Below are positions 19,306 through 29,246 of a DNA stretch of 42,803 bases, piece by piece (positions within the stretch are counted from its first letter, which is position 1; each line of letters begins with the position of its first letter). The notes below the pieces were generated by a model. That model had not been told where the DNA came from. It saw only the letters and a program-made list of their open reading frames with translations, and made no database searches. The stretch is from Methanomicrobiales archaeon. GTDB lineage: Archaea > Halobacteriota > Methanomicrobia > Methanomicrobiales > Methanospirillaceae. The stretch is taken from contig JANYBK010000092.1 in assembly GCA_025360805.1 (NCBI GenBank), positions 1-42,803 of the forward strand. Reading direction: 5' to 3'. A program made the position numbers and the translations under genes.

Positions 19306-20367
19306 TCACGTTATACTCTGCAGGATAGCAAGCCCGAACTCAAGAGCGATAAGGATAATGATCACCCATTCAAGGAAATTGGAATGCTGGATGCGCACCT
19401 CATCAGAAAGCATCGAGTAGTTCTCCTGGATAACATCGATCTTCCGGGTCACGCTCTCGCTCCACAGGCCACTACGCAGCACTTTTAATGCAGTTGCATA
19501 CACACGGGCATAATAGATATCTTCGGTCACTTTGATTAAGTTGTTAACTTTTTCTATGATCTCGGAGATCTCTGCATACATCTCCATCTGGGCTGCCATG
19601 ATCGCGTGATACTTGCGGCTCCGTCGGAACTGCGACAACCGGTCTGCCTGCTCGATATCATCATACATCTTCTCCATACCACGGGATAACTCACGATCAT
19701 AATACCGTAGTTCGAGTACCTGCACGTTGGCAAACTCAATAAGATCGATAATATCTGTGGGACTCTCCGGATCACAGATGAGCGCCGAGTCCCATGAGAG
19801 CATGATGAGATCATCAACAGTATAACTCAGAGAGTTCTTTACAACCTCCTGGCGCATCTGCGGCGAGATCTTTGCTTTTATACCTGTCAGGAGCGGGACA
19901 GGGTCAATCGAATCATCGCGGCGATCGGTCACGTAGACTGTGTAATCTTCATAGAACTCGGGATCAATGGCGAAATTCTTGATATGCGGTTTTATGATCT
20001 CGCCTAATGTCTTGAGATACTGGACATAATACTCAGCAAGCCCTTCCTGCCCTGCAAACAAGAATGCGAGATTTTCCAGTTCTTCGTAATCAGCATCCCG
20101 GTCATCATGAACAAAACAGAAACTGATCGCGCCAATGTCAAATACACGGGCGACCACCGAGAACTCAAACGACCTGCCCTCACGCTCCACCCGGATCGGG
20201 TGCATCTGGATCATGAGGGGGGGGTCCTCCATCATGATGGACTTTGGTTTGACCCTGACAAAACTGGTCCTTGCAGTAAAGTAGTTCTGGGCGAGCGCCC
20301 GCTCGAGCCAGTCGATGTCGATCTCCCTGCCGATATCATAGATCCGGTAGAGGCGCAGTGAGATCAT
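19306..20367 (-). CDS. RMD1/DUF155-like protein with C-terminal TM anchor
   Basis: GAISFCFVHDD..., LELRYYDRELSRGMEKMYDDIEQA, C-terminal LEWVIIILIALEFGLAIL; overall RMD1-type architecture. Confidence 0.72.
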   Translation of the reverse strand: MISLRLYRIYDIGREIDIDWLERALAQNYFTARTSFVRVKPKSIMMEDPPLMIQMHPIRVEREGRSFEFSVVARVFDIGAISFCFVHDDRDADYEELENLAFLFAGQEGLAEYYVQYLKTLGEIIKPHIKNFAIDPEFYEDYTVYVTDRRDDSIDPVPLLTGIKAKISPQMRQEVVKNSLSYTVDDLIMLSWDSALICDPESPTDIIDLIEFANVQVLELRYYDRELSRGMEKMYDDIEQADRLSQFRRSRKYHAIMAAQMEMYAEISEIIEKVNNLIKVTEDIYYARVYATALKVLRSGLWSESVTRKIDVIQENYSMLSDEVRIQHSNFLEWVIIILIALEFGLAILQSIT

Positions 20368-20595
20368 ACTATTGTGCCCCCATTAATGCTCGGGGAGCCA
20401 CTGGAATAGGACTGATGCAGCATACTGGACAACTCTCTTTGATTAAGTATCTTTTAAACAATAAAGGGATATGCCAATAAAAAAAAGGGAGATGAAAATG
20501 GTGCTTTGAACTCACAGGGTGTTTCTTTGTTGAGCGCAACTGCCAAAAAAATACGCCTGGACCATTGTGCCTTAGAACAATATAAAATGAAAATG

Positions 20596-21300
20596 TTAGT
20601 GGGTTTTTCGCATGAAAATAGCAGCACAGCACCCGCTAATCACAAGCGCACCTGCAGTAATCTCAACAGGCAGGGGTGATTTTGCAGTCGTAGATGCCGC
20701 ATGTGTGGCGACCGGGGCGGTTAACTGGAACGTGAGCTTGGTGTATACGTCGTCTTGTCCGGGCAAATTGAGCGCATCGGAGAGGGCTTTTGATGCAGCG
20801 GCATCCTGCACGCTTCCGGTCCCGGTAAAGTTAAAGATCGTAGCTTTTGTCCTTGTGTTGACAACCTGTCCGGAATATTTAGCGGCATCATACAGATCAA
20901 TGTCAAATTTCCCGTCAGTACTTGGGCTCTGGACATAGACATAGTAAGTTGCCGGGGGCAATCCAGTTGTCGGGTAAGTTTTTGAAAAAGTGCCGTCTGC
21001 GTTGACCGGCTCAGTAGTGACGTTCACATAGTTTCCTGCAAATACCCAGATCTGGACACCGGAAGCAAGATTACCCCCGGTTGCAATACCACTGATAGTC
21101 ACAGGGTCTCCCACCGTAGGAGTTGACGATGAGACAGTTGCACTGACGAAGGGTTTTACACCAGTGACACCGCTTGATACGGGATAGACTGTTGAAGCGG
21201 CATTTGTGGGAGTATCGACACCCGATACCGGAAGTACTACAAGTGCTGCCAGCAGCACCAGAGCAATGACTGCAATTCCAAGAGATACAGATTTCTTCAT
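20596..21300 (-). CDS. secreted/surface protein with signal peptide and C-terminal TM
   Basis: MKKSVSLGIAVIALVLLAALVVLPVSG; beta-rich Thr/Ser-rich middle; C-terminal ITAGALVISGCCAAIFMRK. Confidence 0.75.
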   Translation of the reverse strand: MKKSVSLGIAVIALVLLAALVVLPVSGVDTPTNAASTVYPVSSGVTGVKPFVSATVSSSTPTVGDPVTISGIATGGNLASGVQIWVFAGNYVNVTTEPVNADGTFSKTYPTTGLPPATYYVYVQSPSTDGKFDIDLYDAAKYSGQVVNTRTKATIFNFTGTGSVQDAAASKALSDALNLPGQDDVYTKLTFQLTAPVATHAASTTAKSPLPVEITAGALVISGCCAAIFMRKTH

Positions 21301-21385
21301 ACGAAAATTTTAGGGAGTGGTTACTATTAGCATTATGGATTTTATTCTGCGTTGTTGTCAGAATGATTATTCCTGATTATCATCA

Positions 21386-22621
21386 ATGTCAAGGACAAAA
21401 GCAATGTCTCAACCAACCAATCGTTGCGGAAAACAATTCTTACCGGAACGCAGGATGATGTACTACCTCTTCCTGCTCGGATTCTTTGCAATTTTTTCTA
21501 CAACGATTTCAAAAAACCCGGTACTGCCTCTCTTCTCACACGCGCTAGGAGCTAACGATGCGGTGATCGGGCTCGTTGCGGCAGTCTCTCCCTTTGCAGG
21601 GATCCTCTTTTCATTTCCTGTTGGCGTGCTCTCGGATCATATCGGGAGAAGGAGACTGCTTATCCTCGCAGGTTTTGTCTTTTTATCAGCCCCGCTTCTC
21701 TACCTGCTCATCTTCGATCCGCTCTGGCTCATTCCGGTCCGCTTCTTCCACGGGACTGCCACTGCCATCCTGGGCCCGGTCATCTCCGCAGTCATCGCAG
21801 AGCGGTTTTTCGAAAATAAAGGTGCCATGCTGGGTCAGTATTCATCTGCAACACTCATAGGGCGGACAATTGCACCTCTGGTCGGGGGAATAATCATCTC
21901 CGCTTTTATGATATACCCGGGAATGGTGCCTTACCATATGGTGTATGTGGCTGCTGCACTTGCAGCAGTACCAGTCCTTATACTGACATTTATGTTCCGG
22001 GAACAGGGGTTATCACCATTGACCCGACTCCCTGTCTCAAAATTTAAAGAGAGTTTCATTGCGTTCTTTGCAAATGCCCGGCTCCGGGCCACCGCACTGG
22101 TTGATATGGCAACGTATTTTGCGTTCGGTGCCTTTGAGACTTTTCTTCCCCTCTTCCTGTTCACCAGCCGTATCGATGCTTACCAGATAGGTATCATCTT
22201 TGCTGTCCAGGTGTTGATAATCGCCGGGACCAAACCATTCTTCGGAAAACTTGCCGATCAGTTAGATAAGCGCCACCAGATCACTTTCGGGCTCATCATC
22301 CTTGGCAGTTCTGTTGCTTTTATCCCGTTTACAACGGGCTTTTATCAGATCCTTTTCCTGAGCGCGATATGCGGTCTTGGCATGTCACTTTCCACGGTTG
22401 CTACCAGCGCGTATGTCGCTGATGTGGCAAAAAAAGAGCAGATCGGAGCATCGATGGGGGCATTATCATCGACAATGGATATCGGACACGCAGCAGGTCC
22501 GCTCGTTACGGGTATTATTGTAATGGCGGGAGGCTACGCCTACGGTTTTTTTGTCAGTTTCCTGCTCACTGTCGTTGTTGCAATTGTGTTTGTGGTATCC
22601 GCCCGGAACAAGCCGGTATAA
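21386..22621 (+). CDS. MFS transporter
   Basis: Twelve-TM pattern; FPVGVLSDHIGRRRLLI motif A. Confidence 0.9.
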   Translation: MSRTKAMSQPTNRCGKQFLPERRMMYYLFLLGFFAIFSTTISKNPVLPLFSHALGANDAVIGLVAAVSPFAGILFSFPVGVLSDHIGRRRLLILAGFVFLSAPLLYLLIFDPLWLIPVRFFHGTATAILGPVISAVIAERFFENKGAMLGQYSSATLIGRTIAPLVGGIIISAFMIYPGMVPYHMVYVAAALAAVPVLILTFMFREQGLSPLTRLPVSKFKESFIAFFANARLRATALVDMATYFAFGAFETFLPLFLFTSRIDAYQIGIIFAVQVLIIAGTKPFFGKLADQLDKRHQITFGLIILGSSVAFIPFTTGFYQILFLSAICGLGMSLSTVATSAYVADVAKKEQIGASMGALSSTMDIGHAAGPLVTGIIVMAGGYAYGFFVSFLLTVVVAIVFVVSARNKPV

Positions 22622-22630
22622 AAAAAGAGA

Positions 22631-23242
22631 TTAACGTTTGAGTGTTGTAAAAAAATCGGTCTTTGCCAGGGTATGCCCTTGTAATGCCCAGTCGATCGAG
22701 TCCCGGTTTGCAGTCGGCTGGGTGATATCCATATCGACAGCATACAACCGGAAGATGTACCTGTGCGCTGTCCCTACGGGGGGACAGGGAGGATAGTATC
22801 CCCTGGACCCGGCACTGGTGTCACCCTGTTGTGCCCCATTGGAGAGCACCTTCTGTGCGGTTTGGCCGGGAGGGATGCTGTGGGTATCGATGGGAATGTT
22901 ATAGACGAGCCAGTGGGTGAATGTCCCGGAGGGTGCATCGGGATCTTCAAGAATCAGGACGAGACTTTTTGTTCCTGCAGGGATGCCGTTCCATGAAACA
23001 GCGGGTGATTCGCCTGCGCCTTTGCAGCTATAGACCTCGGGAAGAGCCGAGCCGGAGACAAGTGAGTCGACTTTGAGCGTAAAAGTTCCCAGTGGCACAG
23101 GAGATGAAGTCGTTTGGGATAAGGATATATCCGGAACAGGTGTTGCAGGGGCAGGAGACGATGGGGCTACAGAGGTACAACCACTGGAGACAAGAAAAGA
23201 GATGAGGATTACTCCCAGGAGTATGGACGCTTGATTATCCAT
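22631..23242 (-). CDS. YbhB/YbcL-type PEBP (Raf kinase inhibitor-like) lipoprotein
   Basis: Lipobox VSSGCTS; LVLILEDPDAPSGTFTHWLVYNIP, GSRGYYPPCPPVGTAHRYIFRLYAVD. Confidence 0.93.
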   Translation of the reverse strand: MDNQASILLGVILISFLVSSGCTSVAPSSPAPATPVPDISLSQTTSSPVPLGTFTLKVDSLVSGSALPEVYSCKGAGESPAVSWNGIPAGTKSLVLILEDPDAPSGTFTHWLVYNIPIDTHSIPPGQTAQKVLSNGAQQGDTSAGSRGYYPPCPPVGTAHRYIFRLYAVDMDITQPTANRDSIDWALQGHTLAKTDFFTTLKR

Positions 23243-23405
23243 AACCGAACTGGTATATACAGAATAATAAGCATTCCGGCAAACAACATCAGGACGTTAA
23301 CAACAATCATCTCCCAATAGCATCCACCTTTATACATTACCGGTATCAATAATTCGTACGATATACGGTACAAAACCCCAGCCGGTTTTTTAATGAGGCG
23401 CCACC

Positions 23406-24482
23406 ATGAAAATGCAGAGTACCCCCCAGATACACAAGATTAACGGACCTATCCCTTTGAGTTTCTGCATCATCCTCTACAAGGATGGCAGGATCGACCG
23501 GCTGGTGGATCGCCCTATAAGCGAATACCTAACTGAGATCAGCAACGCAAGCATCGCTTGGATTGACTGCAGCACCAGTGACGACGACAAAGAGATCGAG
23601 CAGATCGCCCAGGTTGCCGGATTCAACAAAATCCCCATCCCTAAACTTACAACCGGTTTTTACTCTGCATACGAAGATTACGACACCGAACTGGGCATCA
23701 TGCTCCCTTCAGCAACAGTCAAGGCAGAGAAGATGATGGTTCACCCGCTCTTTGTCCTTATCCGCGATAATTTCATCTTGACCGTCCACAGTGGAGAGAT
23801 CAACCGGCTCCTGAGATTTTCCCGGTATGCGCCCCAGTTTTTCAAAAAGATTGCAGAGGAGACGAGTGTTGACAAGATAACTCTCGTCCTTGAGCGGATC
23901 ATCGATGAGAACAATGACCGCAACTTCGAGTACCTCCGCGAGATCGAGATGCATGGCGACCAGATCAGCAAATCCCTGATTGAAGAGAATTTAGCCAAGA
24001 GAAAGATCGCCCATGACATCTACCGGATGAAGCACGTGCTGATCGATTACTTAAACGTACTCTGGGCGACAAAGGATGTTGTCGATTCCCTTCGCTACGG
24101 GGATGCGGATTTGATAACAAATAATGAAAAACTTTTAGGCAGGATAGGTATCCTCTCAGATAATATCGACCGCCACATCGAGCTCTCGGAACAGATGTCA
24201 AATGTGCTATCTTCCGGACTTGAAGTGATGCAGAGCATCTACAACAACCAGCTCCAGAGCATGAATAACCGGTTTGCCTTAGTGACTGCGTACCTCACTG
24301 TGCTCGGCACGGCATTTTTAGTTCCCAATACGATCGCCACCATTGCAGGAAGCGGGCTTATGGAGGGAAAGATGGCGGCACAATGGTGGTATTTACCGCT
24401 CCTCATCCTCTCCACGTTAGTCGCGACTGCGGCTTCTTTACTCTGGGTGCTCCACGTCTGGAGGATGAAATCGGACGATTGA
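23406..24482 (+). CDS. CorA-family transporter with atypical pore motif
   Basis: CorA-like helical domain and two C-terminal TMs (LVTAYLTVLGTAFLVPNTIATIAGSG..., YLPLLILSTLVATAASLLWVLHVW); GMN replaced by GSG. Confidence 0.85.
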   Translation: MKMQSTPQIHKINGPIPLSFCIILYKDGRIDRLVDRPISEYLTEISNASIAWIDCSTSDDDKEIEQIAQVAGFNKIPIPKLTTGFYSAYEDYDTELGIMLPSATVKAEKMMVHPLFVLIRDNFILTVHSGEINRLLRFSRYAPQFFKKIAEETSVDKITLVLERIIDENNDRNFEYLREIEMHGDQISKSLIEENLAKRKIAHDIYRMKHVLIDYLNVLWATKDVVDSLRYGDADLITNNEKLLGRIGILSDNIDRHIELSEQMSNVLSSGLEVMQSIYNNQLQSMNNRFALVTAYLTVLGTAFLVPNTIATIAGSGLMEGKMAAQWWYLPLLILSTLVATAASLLWVLHVWRMKSDD

Positions 24483-24993
24483 TAAGCGGAGTTTCAACCT
24501 TGAGGGGGGCAGCTCCCTTTTTAATCTTCTTTAGTTCAGGTTCGAACCAGAGCCCGATGCATTGTTTTACCACGCCAAAACCGGCATCGCTGTCTAAAAA
24601 TATCGCACCTATCAGGGCTTCTACCGTATCGGCAAGGATCGTCTCCTCGCCAAGCCTCAGGAGCTCTTTCTCCCCGCGCCCCAGCCGGATGAACCGTTTG
24701 ATCTTTAACCGTTTGCCAACCTTTGCTAGGGTCTCGTTCTTCTCTATCGGTTCCTTGTTCACGGTGATCTCTCCTTTGGTTTCGAGACCCTTTTCCATGA
24801 GATAGAGGATCAACCCGGTCTTTAGAACTGCATCTCCAAGCGTGCTGTAGGCTTCCTGGTCCATGCACCGCTTGTTCTGCTGGAGCATTTCATGAGCACA
24901 GGCAGGATGGGTGAGTGCCCGTATCAGGTGCTGCGGTTCAAAGAAATGATAGCCGAGGATCTGTTCGATCTCTTCGCGGTCATCTTCATCCAT
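24403..24993 (-). CDS. ribonuclease III domain protein without dsRBD
   Basis: YSTLGDAVLKTGLILYL and ETILADTVEALIGAIFLDSDAG. Confidence 0.82.
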   Translation of the reverse strand: MDEDDREEIEQILGYHFFEPQHLIRALTHPACAHEMLQQNKRCMDQEAYSTLGDAVLKTGLILYLMEKGLETKGEITVNKEPIEKNETLAKVGKRLKIKRFIRLGRGEKELLRLGEETILADTVEALIGAIFLDSDAGFGVVKQCIGLWFEPELKKIKKGAAPLKVETPLINRPISSSRRGAPRVKKPQSRLTWRG

Positions 24994-25346
24994 ATCTATG
25001 TAGTGTTTACGAGGAGATCTGATAAAACAAACGGCATGAAAGACAAATCAGGATTTACTTTTACTCCGGAAATGCCAACACATTTTCATGTTCATGCAGG
25101 TTTGCAGTCATCGTAATCGTATGGTATTTTCATCTCGTACTTTTATTTCTTTGATAGGGAAGATGACCGACCGGTGAACTGGTGTGCATCTGAGGACATT
25201 TGACGAAAAACGAGACTACGCTTACAGAAGTACACAAATTTATCTTAAAATCGACCAGATTTAGGTGTAAATCCATCCTGCGTGTAGCTAAACCAATGTT
25301 GTTAAATAGAGTAATTGGTAATATTCTAAAAAAGAGGTGTTAAACA

Positions 25347-25802
25347 ATGAAGGCAGATGATGCAAAGAAGATCATTTCTACAGCAATTGACAGAGAAGTT
25401 GAAGCATACACATTTTACCGCGGTGTTGCAGACAAGGTAAAGGACCCGGCATTGAAATCACTGTTCGCAGAGCTTGCTGGTGAAGAGAAGAAGCACCGCG
25501 AGTTCCTGCAGGGCATGCTGACAAAGGATGTCGCAAAGATGCACTTTGATGCCAGCCATGACTACAAAGTGGCAGACACACTCCCGACTCCGGCCCTGAC
25601 CGTTGACATGAAACCCCTTGAGGGTATTGTCATCTCGATCAAGAAAGAGTTAGAAGCAATGCAGATGTACACCCAGCTTGCCAACCTGTCAAAGGATGTA
25701 GAGACACAGCTGCTCTTTTCGCAGCTGGCAAACATGGAACGCGGCCACAAGGCCCGGCTCGAGGACATCTACACCAACATGGCGTTCCCCGAAAAGTGGT
25801 AA
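25347..25802 (+). CDS. rubrerythrin-like ferritin-family protein
   Basis: AIDREVEAYTFYRGVADKV...ELAGEEKKHREFL...SIKKELEAMQMYTQLA...LANMERGHKARLE: duplicated ExxY/ExxH di-iron motifs. Confidence 0.9.
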   Translation: MKADDAKKIISTAIDREVEAYTFYRGVADKVKDPALKSLFAELAGEEKKHREFLQGMLTKDVAKMHFDASHDYKVADTLPTPALTVDMKPLEGIVISIKKELEAMQMYTQLANLSKDVETQLLFSQLANMERGHKARLEDIYTNMAFPEKW

Positions 25803-25933
25803 GTGAAAAAACTGTGTGAGCATGGATGCAAAAAAAGCATCCCATCTTTTTTCTTAAAATTTTCACTACCCCGATTCAACACACATTCCTGCAACATTGC
25901 ATTCCTGTACAATGGTACAGGGAAACGAATTGT

Positions 25934-26503
25934 TTACCAGAACAGGTGTCCTGCAAGGATGTTTATACCGATCAGGATGAGGATAAGGCCACCGATTATC
26001 TCCATTTTGTTGCCAAGAATATCTTCAAGCCGTTCGCCGAGCATCACACCGGCAAACGATATTGCAAAACAGACAATCCCGATGATGATGGCAGGTATGA
26101 GCACCGCGGTCTGAAGCACACCGAAACTCACACCAACAGCAAGGGCATCGATGCTGGTTGCAAGGGAGAGAATGATCACAGGCACAAATTGGATCGCCTC
26201 GATATGGGCCTCCTCTTCTTCTCCACTTACACCCTCCCAAATCATCTTCCCGCCAACAATGGCAAGCAGGATAAACGCAATCCAGTGATCATACGAAGAT
26301 ATGAACCCGATTATGGAGGAACCTGCCAGCCAGCCGACCATGGTCATGCCTGCCTGGAACGCACCAAAAAAGATCGCAATGATCACGGCAGCGTAGATCA
26401 ACCGGGTTTTTGTGGTCGTGCCAACCGCAAGCGATACAGCAAAACAGTCCATAGAGAGGCCAATACCAATCACGGCAGGAGTTAAGAGATCCATATATTG
26501 CAT
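25934..26503 (-). CDS. mntP: MntP-type Mn efflux protein
   Basis: IGIGLSMDCFAVSLAVG and LSLATSIDALAVGVSFG duplicated motifs. Confidence 0.92.
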   Translation of the reverse strand: MQYMDLLTPAVIGIGLSMDCFAVSLAVGTTTKTRLIYAAVIIAIFFGAFQAGMTMVGWLAGSSIIGFISSYDHWIAFILLAIVGGKMIWEGVSGEEEEAHIEAIQFVPVIILSLATSIDALAVGVSFGVLQTAVLIPAIIIGIVCFAISFAGVMLGERLEDILGNKMEIIGGLILILIGINILAGHLFW

Positions 26504-26530
26504 TAACCTTGTTGGGGAAATCTGATAAGA

Positions 26531-27442
26531 TCACGCATCGGCATTTTTTCTTATGACCAGACGGGGATCATCACGGGCGATATCTAGGGCAAGACGGGCA
26601 CTTTTCTCTTTATCCTTGATCTCGAGCATGATATCAAAATCTGCCATCCGGGTCTGATAGAGAAACTGCCGGAAATCTTCCGGTACTATATGCTCTGCAT
26701 GTGCACCTGTCCGTTTACCCGGTTCCTGCGAACTGTAATCGACCATCGGAATCCCGTCATGGACTTTCCATGTCGCCCTGATAGATTTTAGCAGGTCTAC
26801 AAACGGCTCTCCACAATTATTGAGGGCATGATGAAACGAATCCCCGATGACAGGAATTCCAGTTCGCTCATGAATCGCAAGGCAGTCAGTGATCGTGTAC
26901 AAACGCTCATCGTTCTCGATGACAAGCCGGTTCTTAATCGCATGGTCGAGCGATTCATACCTGTCAGAAAACCGGTCCATGCTTGCCGGCTTGTCGCCAT
27001 ATACACCCCCGACATGGATCTGGACTTTTGCGGACCTGTCAAGTCCCATGAGATCGAGCACCTTTGTCTGGTACACCAGATCAGCAATACTCCGCTGGAA
27101 CACGTTTGTGTCAGGGGCGTTCATGAGGACAAACTGGTCAGGGTGCATGGATATTCTGAATCCATGCTGACGTATGAATTTCCCGATTCGCTGGAACTCC
27201 TCGGCAAAGTGCTCCTGCCACGGGTATGTGCAGACCGGGTGCGAAGCAAAAGGTACGAGATCAGATGTGATCCGAAAGAAGAGCATGCCGTGCTCACGGT
27301 TATACTCAAGGATTTTTTCAAGGCAGGCAAGGTTCTCTTTCACCGTATCTATCAATCGCTCTTCGGTATAGGACGCAAGCCGGAATGTATGGGAAGCGGT
27401 GCAGCCTATTGAACGATTGATACAGGGATACCCGATTCTCAA
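26531..27442 (-). CDS. uvsE: UV damage endonuclease UvsE
   Basis: MRIGYPCINRS, FRITSDLVPFASH, RISMHPDQFVLMNAPD, LVIENDER, KVHDGIPMVDYSSQ. Confidence 0.93.
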   Translation of the reverse strand: MRIGYPCINRSIGCTASHTFRLASYTEERLIDTVKENLACLEKILEYNREHGMLFFRITSDLVPFASHPVCTYPWQEHFAEEFQRIGKFIRQHGFRISMHPDQFVLMNAPDTNVFQRSIADLVYQTKVLDLMGLDRSAKVQIHVGGVYGDKPASMDRFSDRYESLDHAIKNRLVIENDERLYTITDCLAIHERTGIPVIGDSFHHALNNCGEPFVDLLKSIRATWKVHDGIPMVDYSSQEPGKRTGAHAEHIVPEDFRQFLYQTRMADFDIMLEIKDKEKSARLALDIARDDPRLVIRKNADA

Positions 27443-27457
27443 TTATGTGCTCCTGAT

Positions 27458-28570
27458 TTAGTGACCGAATAACGAGACTACTTCTTTGAGTCGCTCCCGT
27501 ATAAGGATGTGCTGGGGACAGAGGCTTTCGCACACCCCGCAGTCCTGGCATTGGGAAGCATCCCTGCCGCAACCGGTAAAGACATCATAGGAAAACTTAG
27601 CTCCTGCGGTGTCGTTGTAGATGAACGCGTCATTGTATGCAGCAAAACACTCCGGGATCCCAACTCCGACCATGCACGGCTGGCAGTACCTGCAGTTCGT
27701 GCAGGGTATCTTACTCCTGCTGCGATAGAAGGTTTTTATCTTTTCATACACGGCGAGATCATCTGCTGTGACCGAGAAGGGTTTGCCATCGTTTGCGTAA
27801 CTCAGGTTATCTTTCACCTGCTGCTTTGTGCTCATACCTGAGAGCACAACGGTGATTTCAGGCCGGTTCCATAGCCAGCGGAGGCCCCATTCAGCTGCTG
27901 TGCGTGATTGTTCACTTAAAGCCCAGATTTTTTTTGTCTCTGGAGTCTCCCGAACAAGTACCCCGCCCCTGAGGGGTTCCATGATCACGATGCCCAGCCC
28001 TTTCTCCGCCGCATAGTTCAGTCCCATGGTACCGGCCTGGTACTCCTCGTCCATGTAGTTGTACTGGATCTGGGCAAAAGTCCAGGGATACGCATCCACG
28101 ATCTCTTTGAAGACCTGCACATTGTCGTGGAACGAGAATCCCGCATACCGAATCCTGCCGTCGGCAATTGCATCGTCAAGGAATTCACCCATATTAAGGT
28201 TCAACATCTCATCCCATGACGAGCGTGAAAGCCCGTGAAGCAGGTAAAAATCAATATGGTCTGTGGTAAGCCGCTTCAACTGCTCATCCAGGATACGATC
28301 CATATCCATCCGTGACCTGATATCCCAGACAGGCATTTTTGTGGCAAGATTAACTTTCTTACGGTACCCGTCTGCCAATGCTCTCCCAAGGAACGATTCA
28401 CTCTCGCCATTGTGGTACACATACGCGGTGTCGATATAGTTGACGCCCCGTTCGATCGCATACCGCACCATTGCCGTTGCCTTCTGCTCATCGATAGAAA
28501 AGTCAGCAGTCTGTGGCAACCGCATGCAGCCAAAACCCAGAATAGAGAGTTTACGGTCAGTCTTATTCAT
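27458..28570 (-). CDS. aldo/keto reductase with C-terminal Fe-S motifs
   Basis: LSILGFGCMRLP, NYIDTAYVYHNGESESFLG; CTNCRYCQPC, CGRDASQCQDCGVCESLCPQH. Confidence 0.93.
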   Translation of the reverse strand: MNKTDRKLSILGFGCMRLPQTADFSIDEQKATAMVRYAIERGVNYIDTAYVYHNGESESFLGRALADGYRKKVNLATKMPVWDIRSRMDMDRILDEQLKRLTTDHIDFYLLHGLSRSSWDEMLNLNMGEFLDDAIADGRIRYAGFSFHDNVQVFKEIVDAYPWTFAQIQYNYMDEEYQAGTMGLNYAAEKGLGIVIMEPLRGGVLVRETPETKKIWALSEQSRTAAEWGLRWLWNRPEITVVLSGMSTKQQVKDNLSYANDGKPFSVTADDLAVYEKIKTFYRSRSKIPCTNCRYCQPCMVGVGIPECFAAYNDAFIYNDTAGAKFSYDVFTGCGRDASQCQDCGVCESLCPQHILIRERLKEVVSLFGH

Positions 28571-29172
28571 CTTACGAAAGAGCATCGGGGTTGACACCTG
28601 CAGGTTATTTTCTTACGAGTTTTTTTCCGCAACTCCACGCGTCCACCAGCATATTCACCTACCGTCCAGTAGCGGTTGTCCGGCATGGTGAGCAGGAGCG
28701 GGTTTACCTTCTTTATATCCGGTTTGCCGCATGTAAGATACTTCTCTTCAGTATAGGATGCGATAATTTCGCCGATGTAAAAATTATTGGTGGGGTTTTC
28801 CACAGTAGTTACCAGACGGCATTCCAGAGAGAGCGGACATTCGGTTATCATAGGGGCTGTTTTTAATTCCCCGTAATACACATCAAAGAGCGCTGCCTTG
28901 TCAGTATCCTTTCCCGAGACCAGACCGCAATAATCTGTTTTTTCCATCATTTCCGCTGACGGGAAGTTGATACTGAACGTTTTATTCTCATCGATGCCGC
29001 GTATTGAGTGGTGGTGCCGTCCTACACCGCAGCCAACGGTCGGGGGGTTTGCATTGACACGGGTGATCCAACCAAGCGCCATGAAATCCGGTTTTTTGTC
29101 AACAAGGGTGCCGAGCAAGGTAACCGGCATGGGGTACATGAAGACATTCCTGCCTGCTGAAATTTTTCCCAT
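28567..29172 (-). CDS. flavin reductase-like flavoprotein (start trimmed to Met at 29172)
   Basis: MYPMPVTLLGTLVDKKPDFMALGWITRVNANPPTVG...FSINFPSAEMMEKTDYCGLVSGKDTDK. Confidence 0.87.
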   Translation of the reverse strand: MGKISAGRNVFMYPMPVTLLGTLVDKKPDFMALGWITRVNANPPTVGCGVGRHHHSIRGIDENKTFSINFPSAEMMEKTDYCGLVSGKDTDKAALFDVYYGELKTAPMITECPLSLECRLVTTVENPTNNFYIGEIIASYTEEKYLTCGKPDIKKVNPLLLTMPDNRYWTVGEYAGGRVELRKKTRKKITCRCQPRCSFVR

Positions 29173-29246
29173 AGATCCATTCACCTGATCTGCTATGGTC
29201 AGGGCATCTTTAAAAAATGGTTGTGAAGGGGCATGCACCCGGGATT

